DNA of 64,000 nt from Erythrobacter mangrovi (GTDB lineage Bacteria; Pseudomonadota; Alphaproteobacteria; Sphingomonadales; Sphingomonadaceae), in the NCBI RefSeq assembly GCF_013260645.1, contig NZ_CP053921.1, positions 682,001 through 746,000 on the forward strand, in the 5' to 3' direction. A model generated the notes under the pieces. It did not search any database and had not been told where the DNA came from. It saw only the letters and a program-made list of their open reading frames with translations. The first letter of the stretch is position 1. The number at the start of each line of letters is the position of its first letter. Below are positions 35,030-47,323 of this stretch, in pieces. The position numbers and the translations under genes were made by a program.

Positions 35030-35099
35030 GTCTGCTACATGCCGCAAGCCGCGCCGCGTGTCATTGCCCCTTCACGCTGGCCCGCCTATATCGCCGTCC

Positions 35100-36239
35100 A
35101 TGACTTCGATCCGTCCCTGGCGCGACATCATGCGCCGCCAATCGCGCCAAATCATGGTCGGCAACGTGCCCGTGGGCGGCGACGCCCCGATCACCGTCCA
35201 GACCATGACCAATACGCCGACCGAGGACGTGGGCGCGACGATCGACCAGATCCGCCGTTGCGAAGAGGCCGGTGCGGACATCATCCGCGTTTCCTGTCCA
35301 ACCGAGGAGGCGACCCGCCACTTCGACCAGATCACCCGCGCGGCGAACGTACCGATCGTTGCGGACATTCATTTTCACTACAAGCGCGCACTCGAAGCCG
35401 CGGACAAGGGTGCGGCTTGCCTGCGCATCAATCCCGGCAATATCGGTTCGTCCGAGCGCGTGGCCGAAGTCGTCCGTGCGGCTAAGGCCAACGGCTGCGC
35501 GATCCGCATCGGGGTCAACGCCGGGAGCCTCGAGAAGGACCTGCTGGAAAAATACGGCGAGCCCTGCCCCGAGGCACTGATTGAAAGCGCACTCGATCAT
35601 ATCAAGCTGCTGCAGGACCACGACTTCCACGAATATAAGGTGGCGGTGAAGGCCAGCGACGTGTTCCTCGCGGTCGCCGCCTATCATGGGCTGGCCGATG
35701 CGGTGGACTGCCCGCTGCACCTCGGTATCACCGAAGCCGGTGGGCTGATCGGCGGGACCGTCAAGTCGTCGATCGGCATCGGCAGCCTGCTGTGGGCGGG
35801 TATCGGCGACACGATCCGTGTTTCGCTGAGCGCGGAACCCGAACAGGAAGTGAAGGTCGGCTTCGAAATCCTCAAGGCGCTCGGCCTGCGCACTCGCGGC
35901 GTGCGGGTCGTCTCATGCCCATCGTGCTCGCGCCAGGGCTTCGACGTGATCCGCACGGTCGAGGCGCTGGAAAAGCGGCTCGAACACATCAAGACACCGA
36001 TGAGCCTTTCGGTGCTCGGCTGCGTGGTCAACGGCCCGGGCGAGGCGCGCGAAACCGACATCGGCATCACCGGCGGCGGCGCGGGCAAGCACATGGTCTA
36101 CCTTTCGGGCGTCACCGATCATCATGTCGAGAGCGACGCCATGCTCGACCACATCGTGTCATTGGTCGAAGCCAAAGCAGCGGAAATCGAGGCCGGCAAG
36201 GCGGTAGCTTTCGACCCCCATGCCGAAGCGGCGGAGTAG
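35100..36239 (+). CDS. ispG: 4-hydroxy-3-methylbut-2-enyl diphosphate synthase IspG
   Basis: A 379-residue IspG (GcpE), the penultimate enzyme of the MEP isoprenoid pathway in the cytosol. The TIM barrel begins [20 protein letters not shown] and [20 protein letters not shown]. The [4Fe-4S] ligands are Cys in [11 protein letters not shown] and [10 protein letters not shown], with the conserved Glu nearby. ATG 35100 fits the family start; the longer frame upstream is antisense to the transporter gene. The FAD oxidoreductase gene follows by 17 bp. Confidence 0.96.
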   Translation: MTSIRPWRDIMRRQSRQIMVGNVPVGGDAPITVQTMTNTPTEDVGATIDQIRRCEEAGADIIRVSCPTEEATRHFDQITRAANVPIVADIHFHYKRALEAADKGAACLRINPGNIGSSERVAEVVRAAKANGCAIRIGVNAGSLEKDLLEKYGEPCPEALIESALDHIKLLQDHDFHEYKVAVKASDVFLAVAAYHGLADAVDCPLHLGITEAGGLIGGTVKSSIGIGSLLWAGIGDTIRVSLSAEPEQEVKVGFEILKALGLRTRGVRVVSCPSCSRQGFDVIRTVEALEKRLEHIKTPMSLSVLGCVVNGPGEARETDIGITGGGAGKHMVYLSGVTDHHVESDAMLDHIVSLVEAKAAEIEAGKAVAFDPHAEAAE

Positions 36240-36256
36240 TCTGCCACGGGGGACGA

Positions 36257-37660
36257 ATGACGATCGAGACCGATTACCTGATCGTGGGAGCCGGGGCGAC
36301 CGGCCTCGCCTTTGCGGACACGCTGGTCGAGCAGGATACCTCCGCCGACATCGTCATTGTCGACAAGCATTCCTCGCCAGGCGGGCACTGGAATGACGCC
36401 TATTCCTTCGTCGCACTGCACCAGCCGAGCGCGACCTATGGCATCAACCGCCTGCCGCTGGGCCACGATCGCATCGACGAAGCCGGGCCGAACAAGGGTT
36501 TCTTCGAACTCGCCAGCGGGGCCGAGGTTTCGGCCTATTTCCAGTCGACCATGCGCGACCACCTGCTGCCGACCGGGCGGGTCCGTTACTATCCCAACAG
36601 CGAGTTCATCGGCGACCGTTTCCGCAACATCTTCTCAGGCGAGGAGACCAGGGTTTCGATACGGCGCAAGCTGGTCGATTCGACCTATTTCGAGACCTCC
36701 GTTCCGGCAACACACAGCCGCAAGTTCGCCGTGGCCGATGGCGTGCGCGTAGTCGTACCCGGTACGTTGCCCGAACTGTGGAAGCAGGCAGGGGGCTTAC
36801 CCGATCGCTACGTCATCCTTGGTGCGGGCAAAACCGCCATGGATGTGGGCGTGTGGTTGCTGGAGGCGGGCATTCCCGCCCAGGCAATCACCTGGGTCAA
36901 GCCGCGCGAAAGCTGGCTGATCAACCGTTCCACTGTCCAACCGGGCGAACAGTTCTTCGAGAAGACCATCGGCGGCCAGATCGCCATCATGGAGAATGCC
37001 GCCACGGCCGAAACCGTCTCCGCACTGTTCCATGCCTTGGAGGACGCCGGGGTGATGCTGCGCATCGACACCGCAGTCGAACCAACCATGTTCCACTACG
37101 CCACCATCTCCGAGGGCGAGGCCGAGCGGCTGCGGAGCATCGAAAAGGTGATCCGCAAGGGTCGGGTCAAAGCGATCGAACCAGGTCGGATGGTACTCGC
37201 CGAGGGCGAGGAGCAGGTATCCGCCAACGCTTTGTTCATCGACTGCACCGCATCGGCCGTGCGCCCCAAGCCAGTCGCCCCGCAATGGCAGGACGGCAAG
37301 ATCGTGCTGCAGCTGCTGCACGTACCACTGGTGACGCTCAACGCGGCGGTCAGCGCCTTTATCGAAGCCAATTTCGCCACCGATGAGGAAAAGAACGCGC
37401 TCTGCAAGCCGATTGCCTTCATTGATCGTATCGAAGGCTATGCCGGGACGATCCTGGGCACGGGCATGAACCGCTTCCTGTGGTCGCAGAATCCCAAGGT
37501 GTCGGATTTCCTCGCGACATCCCGGCTCGATCCGGCGGCACGCACGATCGGCTGGCTAGCGCAAAATGCACCCGAACGGCTGGCGCTGCTCCAACGCATG
37601 AGCGCGGCAAGTGCGGCGGCGGTACCCAACCTCCAGCGGTTGGCTGCGCTGGCGCAATAG
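36257..37660 (+). CDS. FAD-dependent oxidoreductase (NAD(P)-binding Rossmann)
   Basis: A 467-residue flavoprotein. Start motif IVGAGATGLAFADTL (FAD Rossmann), DKHSSPGGHWNDAYSFV around the flavin, then a second nucleotide-binding motif VILGAGKTAMDVGVWLLEAG near the middle. It resembles flavin monooxygenase-like or pyridine nucleotide-disulphide-oxidoreductase-like proteins, but no family-specific fingerprint was found. It shares a likely transcript with ispG (17-bp gap, GGGGGACGA ribosome site). The substrate is unknown. Confidence 0.78.
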   Translation: MTIETDYLIVGAGATGLAFADTLVEQDTSADIVIVDKHSSPGGHWNDAYSFVALHQPSATYGINRLPLGHDRIDEAGPNKGFFELASGAEVSAYFQSTMRDHLLPTGRVRYYPNSEFIGDRFRNIFSGEETRVSIRRKLVDSTYFETSVPATHSRKFAVADGVRVVVPGTLPELWKQAGGLPDRYVILGAGKTAMDVGVWLLEAGIPAQAITWVKPRESWLINRSTVQPGEQFFEKTIGGQIAIMENAATAETVSALFHALEDAGVMLRIDTAVEPTMFHYATISEGEAERLRSIEKVIRKGRVKAIEPGRMVLAEGEEQVSANALFIDCTASAVRPKPVAPQWQDGKIVLQLLHVPLVTLNAAVSAFIEANFATDEEKNALCKPIAFIDRIEGYAGTILGTGMNRFLWSQNPKVSDFLATSRLDPAARTIGWLAQNAPERLALLQRMSAASAAAVPNLQRLAALAQ

Positions 37661-37701
37661 CGCTTTACCCAAGCTTAAGCCGCTGCTGCCATGCTCGGGC
37701 A

Positions 37702-38229
37702 ATGCGTGAAGCCGTTCTCCTTGTGGTGGCCGTCAGTGCCTTTGCCGGTTTTGCCCTGCGCGGGGTGGATGGCCCCAAAGCCGCAGAGGAGGCCGATCCT
37801 GTGCAATTGGTGGCCGAACGCGATGCCAAAGAACGCGACAGGGCCTTCGCCGCGTGGAGCGCAGGCGAAACGGTGCTTCCACGCGCGTCGAACGGTCACT
37901 TCTACGCCGAAGCCTCGGTCAACGGTTCCTCGGTCAATTTCCTGGTCGATACCGGCGCCAGCATGATTGCGCTGACCGGCGAAGACGCCACGGCAGCGGG
38001 GCTCAGCTGGTCGGAAAGCGACGTGCGGATCGTGGCGCAAGGTGCCAGCGGCCCGGTTTATGGCGTGCCCGTTCGGCTCGATCACGTCGTGCTCGGAGGA
38101 CACGAGGCGGACAATGTCGATGCCGCCATCATCCCACGGGGTCTCGACATCTCGCTACTTGGGCAGAGCTTCCTTTCGACCATCGAACCGGTTCGCATCG
38201 AAGGCGACCGGTTGGTTCTGGGTGGCTAG
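37702..38229 (+). CDS. Membrane-anchored retropepsin-like aspartic protease
   Basis: A 175-residue clan AA protease (TIGR02281 type). An N-terminal hydrophobic anchor (AVLLVVAVSAFAGFAL) is followed by a single retropepsin domain: HFYAEASVNGSSVNFLVDTG with catalytic Asp83 in DTGAS, and LDISLLGQSFLSTIEPVRIE near the end (hydrophobic-hydrophobic-G). It would act as a homodimer on the periplasmic side. Substrates in bacteria are mostly unknown. Followed 61 bp later by an L,D-transpeptidase-like gene. Confidence 0.87.
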   Translation: MREAVLLVVAVSAFAGFALRGVDGPKAAEEADPVQLVAERDAKERDRAFAAWSAGETVLPRASNGHFYAEASVNGSSVNFLVDTGASMIALTGEDATAAGLSWSESDVRIVAQGASGPVYGVPVRLDHVVLGGHEADNVDAAIIPRGLDISLLGQSFLSTIEPVRIEGDRLVLGG

Positions 38230-38290
38230 TCGATCACCGGCGGCGCCATTTTCAGCCTGCGGTAAGCTTCAACTGTGCTATGATGTGCCG

Positions 38291-38998
38291 ATGAATCGCC
38301 GTGACATACTCAAGAACGGCCTGCTGCTCGGCGCCATGACGAGCGTGCCTGCGCGCGTCTTCGCACAGGTCAATCCGACCGCCGAGCGCGATCGAAAGTT
38401 GATCGCCATCGCCCACGAGCAACTCGATCGTGCGGGTGCGACGATCTGGCGCAAGGATATCGTCGGAATCGCTGATTTCGGGCTCCACAGTGCGGAGCGC
38501 CGCTTTCACTTCGTCGATCTCGTCAATGAGCGGGTCCAGAGCTTTCACGTCAGCCATGGATCGGGTTCCGACCTCGAGCATGACGGCTGGCTCAAGCGGT
38601 ATTCGAATATCGAAGGTTCGGAAGCGACCTGCCGCGGTGCCTTCATGACGCGCAGCTGGTATGTCGGGAAATATGGCACCTCGATCCGGCTCGACGGTCT
38701 GGACCAGACCAACGACAAGGCCCTGCCGCGTGCGATCGTGATGCACCAGGCGAGCTACGCCACGCCCGAACATGTCGCACGTTTCGGGCGGCTTGGTCGC
38801 TCCAACGGTTGCTTTGCCATGGGTCCCGAGCAGTTCGATCGCGCGCTGCTCGACCTTGGCGGCGGGCGGCTGCTCTTTGCCGACAGCATGGGCCTGGCCG
38901 AGGACGGCAGCAGGCGGCTGCCACCGATCGCGCAGGTCGACCTGCTGCGCAACGAGCTCGGAGCTATCTACGAACGCCCCAGCGCCAGCGCCTACTAA
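38291..38998 (+). CDS. Exported murein L,D-transpeptidase-like protein (YkuD_2)
   Basis: A 235-residue protein with a twin-arginine-like leader (MNRRDILKNGLLLGAMTSVP, cleavage after VFAQ). The catalytic region is HQASYATPEHVARFGRLGRS followed by NGCFAM, where Cys174 is the likely nucleophile and His152 the base; this is the L,D-transpeptidase catalytic layout of the PF13645 type. It should act on peptidoglycan cross-links or anchor proteins in the periplasm. Convergent with the larger L,D-transpeptidase at 39002, 3 bp away. Confidence 0.87.
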   Translation: MNRRDILKNGLLLGAMTSVPARVFAQVNPTAERDRKLIAIAHEQLDRAGATIWRKDIVGIADFGLHSAERRFHFVDLVNERVQSFHVSHGSGSDLEHDGWLKRYSNIEGSEATCRGAFMTRSWYVGKYGTSIRLDGLDQTNDKALPRAIVMHQASYATPEHVARFGRLGRSNGCFAMGPEQFDRALLDLGGGRLLFADSMGLAEDGSRRLPPIAQVDLLRNELGAIYERPSASAY

Positions 38999-39001
38999 CG
39001 A

Positions 39002-40429
39002 TCAGGTCTGCAGGTCGTCGATGATCTCGACGACTTCTTCGCTCGACTTGCGTGCGCGGTTCGACTGGCGCGGTGCGTCAAGCGCTGCAAGCACCGGTGC
39101 GTCGCGACCATAGATATCAGCAAAGCTGGTCAGGTTGCCGTCCACGTCCACGCCCATGGTGAAGTAGGTGATGTAGACTGGCCACTGCTTGGCCATGGGA
39201 TAGCGCGTGTAGACCCCGCTGGCGGTGATCTCCGAAACTTCCTGCTGGATTAGCGGAAGGTCATCCTTGGTCTGCGCATTGCCCAGCATCGACATGGTGA
39301 TAGCCAGCTCGCGGGCACCCTGCACCCGGATGCAACCATGGCTGAGGGCCCGGTTGTCCTGGTTGAACAGGTGGCGTGCAGGCGTGTCATGCAGGAAGAT
39401 CGCATGCTCGTTGGGCATATCGAGCTTCATCAGGCCCAGCGAATTGTTCGGACCGGGCTGTTGGACGACATAAACAACCCCGTCGGCGCCCTTCGTGCCC
39501 TTGTAGCCTGCCGCCTTGGCCCAGGCCGGGTTACCCAGCACCTTCGCCCCAAGGCCTTCGCCCTTCACGATCGATTGCGGCACGGTCCAGGTAGGGTTGA
39601 AGATCACCGCTTCGACCATCTCGGCCAGCTGCGGGGTTGCAGTGCGACCCGGCTTGCCCACCACCACGCGGTAATTCTTGATGATGCGATTGTTGACCGT
39701 CAGCCGCAGCTGGTATTCGGGCACGTTGGTCAGCAGGTACTGCCTGCCCAGATCCTGCCCCAACCAGCGCCAGCGATCCATGTTCGCGCGGATCAGCTTG
39801 GCGCGCGCGGGATCGCTGGTCAGGGCCAGCTCTTCCTTAAGCCGGGCATAGTCGGGGGCAACCGGGTTGAGCCCGCGAAGGATCCCTGCGATATCGCCGC
39901 TGGCCAGCGCCTCGGCAAGCAGCACATGCGTGGGATTGGTGTCGGGGTCGGGATCGACGACGAACCACTGCTTGCGCGCCTCGGCAGGGGTGCGCCCGTC
40001 GCGCAGATCCTCGACCAGCCACACGAAAGTCTCGCTGGCGATGCGGTTGAGCTCCTCGCCCTCGCCCGCGGCGATCGCGGCGCGCAAGGCATCGACGGGA
40101 TAGTCGGCCGGGCGCAGGCCCTCTTCCGCGACACTGGGAATGAAGGCGAGCAGCTTTTGCGCCGTAGCGAGCGTCCAGTCTCCGACCAGCGAGGGCACCG
40201 GCTGGACGACTTCGCCCTGCACCGTACGGATATCGCCGAAAGCTTCATCGACACTCTGGCGCTCTTGCTTTGGTGGAGTCTGGTTGCGCGAAAAATCGGG
40301 CAATGGCTCGGTCACCTTTTCAGGCTCGGGCGGCAACAGGTTTTCCGGTGCCCGATCCTGCGCCAGCACCGAAGTGGCGAGGAAGGCCGCACCTGCAACC
40401 GAACCAAGAAAGTAACGCGTGAAAGTCAT
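39002..40429 (-). CDS. Large L,D-transpeptidase (YcbB/LdtD type)
   Basis: A 475-residue exported enzyme. The signal peptide is TRYFLGSVAGAAFLATSVLA; then a Pro/Glu-rich linker, a helical scaffold domain (about 80-220, KLLAFIPSVAEEGLRPADYP) and the YkuD catalytic domain with AIFLHDTPARHLFNQDNRAL and SHGCIRVQGARELA (nucleophile Cys). This is the LdtD-like layout that forms 3-3 cross-links in peptidoglycan. ATG 40429 starts the signal peptide. It is divergent from an EamA transporter gene. Confidence 0.9.
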   Translation of the reverse strand: MTFTRYFLGSVAGAAFLATSVLAQDRAPENLLPPEPEKVTEPLPDFSRNQTPPKQERQSVDEAFGDIRTVQGEVVQPVPSLVGDWTLATAQKLLAFIPSVAEEGLRPADYPVDALRAAIAAGEGEELNRIASETFVWLVEDLRDGRTPAEARKQWFVVDPDPDTNPTHVLLAEALASGDIAGILRGLNPVAPDYARLKEELALTSDPARAKLIRANMDRWRWLGQDLGRQYLLTNVPEYQLRLTVNNRIIKNYRVVVGKPGRTATPQLAEMVEAVIFNPTWTVPQSIVKGEGLGAKVLGNPAWAKAAGYKGTKGADGVVYVVQQPGPNNSLGLMKLDMPNEHAIFLHDTPARHLFNQDNRALSHGCIRVQGARELAITMSMLGNAQTKDDLPLIQQEVSEITASGVYTRYPMAKQWPVYITYFTMGVDVDGNLTSFADIYGRDAPVLAALDAPRQSNRARKSSEEVVEIIDDLQT

Positions 40430-40566
40430 CAGTCCCACCAATTGCGCCGCCGGAACCCCCGTACGGACGAGTTTATTCTAGCCAATCCGTGGCCCTCCTC
40501 CAACACTGCGGCTTGCGCTCGGCTGAACTACCGCAAGGATTGGTGACGAATGGCCACACCCACCTT

Positions 40567-41466
40567 ATGGCAACGCTCGTGAGCCAGTCCGTTTCCCCAC
40601 TTCGCCCGATCCTCGCAACAGCCATCGGGATTGGCCTGTTGTCGCTGATGGACGCGCTGATGAAGATGGCGGCGCTCGAACTGGGCGCATATATGGCGGC
40701 GCTCATGCGTTCCAGCATGGCGCTGGCTCTCGCGGCGCCGCTGTGGTTGGCGAGCGGCCCGAAATGGCCGGCGAAGAGCGTGCTCAAGGTCCATCTGATT
40801 CGCGGCGTGGTCGGATCGCTGATGGCGCTGACGTTTTTCTATTCGCTCACCAAACTGCCCTTGGCGGAGACCATCGCGATCTCCTTCATCGCGCCGCTGG
40901 TCTCGCTCTATCTCGCCGCGGTCATCCTTGGCGAGGAAATCAAGCCGCGGGCGATCTGGGGGTCGGTCCTCGGTCTGGTCGGTGTGCTGGTGATTGTCGG
41001 CGGCAAGTTCGGGCGCGGCAACCTCAATACCGATACGTGGCTCGGCCTGGCGGCGATCGTGGTCTCCGCGCTGCTGTATGCCTGGAACCTGGTGCTCCAG
41101 CGGCAGCAGGCCATGGTCGCCAAGCCGACCGAAATCGCGACGTTCTATATGGCGGTGGCCAGCCTGACCTATCTCACGGCCGCACCATGGCTGTTCGAAA
41201 TGCCGCAAATCGGCCAGCTGCACGAAGTCGCGCTGTCCTCCGTCCTGACGGTGGCGGGGGCATTGGTGATGGCCTGGGCCTATGCCCGGGCGGAAGCGCA
41301 AGTTCTTGTTCCATTGGAATATTCTGGATTCGTCTGGGCAGCGCTGTTCGGCTGGCTGCTGCTTCATGAGGGGGTTACCGCCACGGCAATTGGTGGGACC
41401 ATGCTGATCGTCGCCGGATGCTGGATCGCCACGACGCGGCGGCGTCCCGAACAAAGCGCCGTCTAG
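40567..41466 (+). CDS. DMT/EamA-family transporter
   Basis: A 299-residue protein with ten membrane helices in two EamA repeats: ILATAIGIGLLSLMDALMKM, RGVVGSLMALTFFYSLTKLP and LAETIAISFIAPLVSLYLAA in the first half; VLTVAGALVMAWAYARAEAQ and LEYSGFVWAALFGWLLLHEG in the second. These transport small metabolites across the inner membrane, substrate not predictable. ATG 40567 is preferred; the longer frame begins inside the divergent promoter region. Confidence 0.87.
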   Translation: MATLVSQSVSPLRPILATAIGIGLLSLMDALMKMAALELGAYMAALMRSSMALALAAPLWLASGPKWPAKSVLKVHLIRGVVGSLMALTFFYSLTKLPLAETIAISFIAPLVSLYLAAVILGEEIKPRAIWGSVLGLVGVLVIVGGKFGRGNLNTDTWLGLAAIVVSALLYAWNLVLQRQQAMVAKPTEIATFYMAVASLTYLTAAPWLFEMPQIGQLHEVALSSVLTVAGALVMAWAYARAEAQVLVPLEYSGFVWAALFGWLLLHEGVTATAIGGTMLIVAGCWIATTRRRPEQSAV

Positions 41467-41612
41467 TCGACGCTGGCAGCAGCGGCTTGCGCCGACTGGT
41501 CGGCAAAAGTGAATGCCGCGGTGAAGCAGCCGACCGTGGCCAGCGCGGCGGCAAGTACGGCTGCACGAACGCGGCGGCGCGAGCGCGCCCGCATGGGTTG
41601 ATGCGACGTCAT
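41463..41612 (-). CDS. Small single-pass or exported protein
   Basis: A 49-residue frame: basic MTSHQPMRARSRRRVRAAVL then a hydrophobic helix (AALATVGCFTAAFTFADQ) and an Ala-rich end. An AGGAG ribosome site precedes ATG 41612 by eight bases, and the stop overlaps the end of the convergent EamA gene by 4 bp. It may be an exported peptide or a small membrane protein. No homologue comes to mind. Confidence 0.5.
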   Translation of the reverse strand: MTSHQPMRARSRRRVRAAVLAAALATVGCFTAAFTFADQSAQAAAASVD

Positions 41613-41834
41613 GTGTCTGCTCCTCATCGAGGCCGCGCGGGCCCTGCACCGCACCAGCCTCCATTTTCATTCGATAATGCACAAAGCCGCCGCACCGTTC
41701 CCGACAGGCCGCTTTAGAGCCGCGGCGGCCCTTGATTTTTCCCGGTATTGGGCGCAGGGCGCGCGCATATTTCGCCGCACTTGCGAAGGGCGCTTGGCGC
41801 GGCTCCGGACAGAACAGAAAGGACCCAGCACAGC

Positions 41835-44510
<2,676 letters not shown>

Positions 44511-44544
44511 ACTCGTCGCAGCGTATGGCCTTAACCGGCCTTCT

Positions 44545-45576
44545 TCAACTCTCCCCGTCAAACATGTCGGGCTGGGGGCGCGATGGCGGCGTAAACCCCA
44601 GGTGCTGCCACCCGCCATCGTTGAGCATGCGCCCGCGGGCGGTCCGTGCGATCAGGCCGAGCTGGATGAGATAGGGCTCGATCACTTCCTCGACCGTGTC
44701 GCGCGGTTCGGAGAGGCCCGCGGCCAACGTCTCGACCCCCACCGGCCCACCCTTGTAGGTGGTGGCGATCATGGTGAGATAGCGCCGGTCCATCGCGTCG
44801 AGGCCGAGCGTATCGACTTCGAGCCGTGTGAGCGCCTCATCGGCGACCTTGCTGGTGACGGTGCCCTGCCCCAGCACATGCGCGAAGTCGCGCACGCGGC
44901 GCATCAGCCGGCCCGCGACACGCGGCGTACCGCGACTGCGGCGGGCGATCTCGCGCGCGCCACCCTCGTCGATCGCCAGGCCGAGCAGCCCGGCCCCGCG
45001 CGTCACCACGCGCAACAGCTCGTCCTCGGTGTAGAAGTTCAGCCGCACCGGGATACCGAACCGGTCGCGCAGCGGCGTGGTCAGCAGGCCCTGCCGGGTG
45101 GTGGCACCGACCAGCGTGAACGGCGGCAGGTCGATCCGCACGCTGCGCGCCGATGGCCCCTCGCCGATGATGATGTCGAGCGCGCGGTCCTCCATCGCGG
45201 GATAGAGCACTTCCTCGACGACCGGATTGAGCCGGTGGATCTCGTCGATGAACAGCACGTCGTTGGGTTCGAGATTGGTCAGCAGCGCGGCGAGGTCACC
45301 CGCCTTGGCGATCACCGGCCCGCTGGTGGCGCGGAACCCCACGCCGAGTTCCTTGGCGACGATCTGCGCCAGCGTGGTCTTGCCCAGCCCGGGCGGGCCA
45401 AAGAACAGCACATGGTCCATCGCCTCCGCACGCCCGCGCGCCGCCTCGATGAAGACGCGCAGGTTCTCGCGCGCCGCCTGCTGCCCGACGAATTCGGTCA
45501 GCGACTTCGGCCGCAGCGCGGCGTCAGGGTCCTCCGGCTGGCGGGCGGGAGAATGGAGGGGGACAGGGTCGGTCAA
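44545..45576 (-). CDS. ruvB: Holliday junction branch migration helicase RuvB
   Basis: A 343-residue AAA+ motor that, with RuvA, drives branch migration. [11 protein letters not shown] starts the domain; Walker A is GPPGLGKTT (60-68), Walker [10 protein letters not shown], sensor 1 [20 protein letters not shown], arginine finger region and the C-terminal winged helix with [12 protein letters not shown] start at 45576 is inferred: it overlaps the previous stop (TTGA) and gives a family-length protein ([13 protein letters not shown]). Two other genes lie between it and ruvA. Confidence 0.95.
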   Translation of the reverse strand: MTDPVPLHSPARQPEDPDAALRPKSLTEFVGQQAARENLRVFIEAARGRAEAMDHVLFFGPPGLGKTTLAQIVAKELGVGFRATSGPVIAKAGDLAALLTNLEPNDVLFIDEIHRLNPVVEEVLYPAMEDRALDIIIGEGPSARSVRIDLPPFTLVGATTRQGLLTTPLRDRFGIPVRLNFYTEDELLRVVTRGAGLLGLAIDEGGAREIARRSRGTPRVAGRLMRRVRDFAHVLGQGTVTSKVADEALTRLEVDTLGLDAMDRRYLTMIATTYKGGPVGVETLAAGLSEPRDTVEEVIEPYLIQLGLIARTARGRMLNDGGWQHLGFTPPSRPQPDMFDGES

Positions 45577-46103
45577 CTGTCGCCCACCTTCGCTACCACT
45601 TGCTCTTGTTGCTTCATCTCCGCGGTCTCGGGCGTTGAGAGTGCTAAACAAAGCAAACCCAAAGTGAATAGTGCAAAGGACCAACGTCCGAGGGTACTAG
45701 CTGCTATACCCTGCGTACCCACAGCAATGATTTCATCCCTTACTTCTTCAAGCTTTCGACCATCGATCTGGCCATCGATGGCCGCTGATTCCCAAACGGC
45801 TATGAATCGACTGTGTGGTGCAAGCATCCGTTGATTCAAGGAAATCTGCCGCCAACCCATTTTCAACGCTAGCGCCACTCCGGCATAGAATGCGATTACA
45901 GCCATTGTGCTCCAGAAGCCAAGGGCTTCGATACGATTGATTGCCGCGATCAAGCCGCCACTATTGATCGCCAAGACGGAAGCCATGATCCAACGAGCGG
46001 CATGAGACATCTCGTCCATGACGACCTTCTTCGTGCCCATAGCAACTTCGCGCTGAAGCAAGGCGAGCTGCTTGTTCGCGCCAATGTCGTCATAACCATC
46101 CAT
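45573..46103 (-). CDS. Membrane protein of unknown function inserted between ruvA and ruvB
   Basis: A 176-residue protein. Two helices lie centrally ([40 protein letters not shown]) and one near the C-terminus ([17 protein letters not shown]), with a hydrophilic helical segment between. No family is recognised. GC is visibly lower than in ruvA, ruvB and the DsrE gene, and it is joined to both neighbours by overlaps (TGATG with the DsrE gene, TTGA with ruvB). It may be a recent insertion kept because it preserved translational coupling. Confidence 0.7.
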   Translation of the reverse strand: MDGYDDIGANKQLALLQREVAMGTKKVVMDEMSHAARWIMASVLAINSGGLIAAINRIEALGFWSTMAVIAFYAGVALALKMGWRQISLNQRMLAPHSRFIAVWESAAIDGQIDGRKLEEVRDEIIAVGTQGIAASTLGRWSFALFTLGLLCLALSTPETAEMKQQEQVVAKVGDS

Positions 46104-46639
46104 CAAAACGGGTTCACCGTATAGCCGCGCTGTTGCAGCAGGGCGTGGGCGGTCATGGCGGAGAGCGACATTTCGACGCCGGGGATCAGTTGGTCCTGCG
46201 TCACGCCATAGGCAGCCGCGCTCTGCCCGCAGGCGATGAAGCGCACGCCATGGTCAAGCATCGCCTGGATCATCGCGGCGGAACCGTTTTCACCCAGCTC
46301 ATGCGCGGTGCGCCCCTCGGCACCGAGCAAGTCATTGACCGCCTTGCCATGGACCACTACCGCGATGCGGATATTGTCTTCGGGCACGCGATGCGCGACG
46401 TGCATGTTGATGAAGCGCGCGGCGCTTTCGAAGCCACGATTGCGCTCACCTTCCTTGGCCGCTTCGGAAACGTCGAACGCCACCGCGAATTCGGTATCGT
46501 CGGGGACCTCGCCAATCCCCTCAACCGGGGCATGCGGACCGAAATCCTCGAACACCGGGCCTGTCCGGAAGGCGCTCATGTCCTGCGCCATGGTCGGGAC
46601 CGCGAGCAGCGCCAGCGCCGCAATCATTGCAATCCGCAT
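46103..46639 (-). CDS. Exported DsrE-family protein
   Basis: A 178-residue protein with a Sec signal peptide (AMIAALALLAVPTMAQ). The mature part is a DsrE/DsrF-like sulphur-relay fold: DDTEFAVAFDVSEAAKEGER, NIRIAVVVHGKAVNDLLG and LDHGVRFIACGQSAAAYGVT, with a Cys in the position used for persulphide in active DsrE proteins. GQSAAAYGVTQDQLIPGVEM then TAHALLQQRGY completes it. ATG 46639 follows AGGAGAGG; the upstream ATG at 46654 overlaps the ruvA stop. Its role in a ruv operon is unclear. Confidence 0.82.
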   Translation of the reverse strand: MRIAMIAALALLAVPTMAQDMSAFRTGPVFEDFGPHAPVEGIGEVPDDTEFAVAFDVSEAAKEGERNRGFESAARFINMHVAHRVPEDNIRIAVVVHGKAVNDLLGAEGRTAHELGENGSAAMIQAMLDHGVRFIACGQSAAAYGVTQDQLIPGVEMSLSAMTAHALLQQRGYTVNPF

Positions 46640-46650
46640 CGATCCTCTCC

Positions 46651-47253
46651 TCATCCCGCCGCCCTCTTCAATGCCACGCGGATCAAGTCGCTTTCGCTCG
46701 CGCCGTCGCCCAGTTCACCTTGCGCCAACGCCACCGCGCGGGCGGCCACGGCGGGCTTGAACCCGAGGTTCTCGAGCGCGCTGACCGCATCGGCGCTGGA
46801 ACTGCCTGCGAGCGGCGCAGCGGCAGTGACGCCGCCACCGCCACCGGGCAGCGCCCCGGCCTTGTCCTTCAACTCGTTGACGATGCGACCGGCCAATTTC
46901 GGCCCGACGCCATTGGCGCGTGCGACCATCGCCGCATCGCCCTGCGCGCAGGCCTGCTGCAATTCACCGGTCGACAGCGCGGAAAGGATGGCAAGGCCGA
47001 CCTTGCTGCCCACGCCCTGCACCTGGGTCAGCAGGCGAAACCAGTCGCGTTCCGCCGCTTCCGCGAAGCCGAGCAGGCGCATGTCGTTCTCCGACACCTG
47101 CAGGTCGGTATAGACCGTGCAGGCCTCGCCGCGCTCACCCAGCGCGGCGAGCGTTTTCGACGAGCAATGGACGAGATAGCCTACGCCCTGCACGTCGATC
47201 ACCGCCCAGTCGGTGCCGGTTTCGTCGAGCAGGCCTTTGAGCTTCGCAATCAT
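46651..47253 (-). CDS. ruvA: Holliday junction DNA-binding protein RuvA
   Basis: A 200-residue RuvA. Domain I is [20 protein letters not shown] and [12 protein letters not shown]; domain II has the two helix-hairpin-helix motifs [20 protein letters not shown] and [20 protein letters not shown]; after a Gly-rich linker (GALPGGGGG) comes domain III ([20 protein letters not shown]), which contacts RuvB. ruvC is not in the window. The phased repeat copy 2 ends 71 bp upstream of its ATG. The stop overlaps the possible first ATG of the DsrE gene. Confidence 0.95.
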   Translation of the reverse strand: MIAKLKGLLDETGTDWAVIDVQGVGYLVHCSSKTLAALGERGEACTVYTDLQVSENDMRLLGFAEAAERDWFRLLTQVQGVGSKVGLAILSALSTGELQQACAQGDAAMVARANGVGPKLAGRIVNELKDKAGALPGGGGGVTAAAPLAGSSSADAVSALENLGFKPAVAARAVALAQGELGDGASESDLIRVALKRAAG

Positions 47254-47323
47254 GGTTTGTTCCTGCCCCAGCACGCACGCGCGGTCCAGCCTTGTACGGC
47301 GGTTCTCCGCGATCGTGATGTGG

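Noticed and set aside
34380..36239. 619-residue protein including ispG
   Set aside because: The N-terminal part is antisense to the ZntB-like gene; IspG begins at ATG 35100 with family length.
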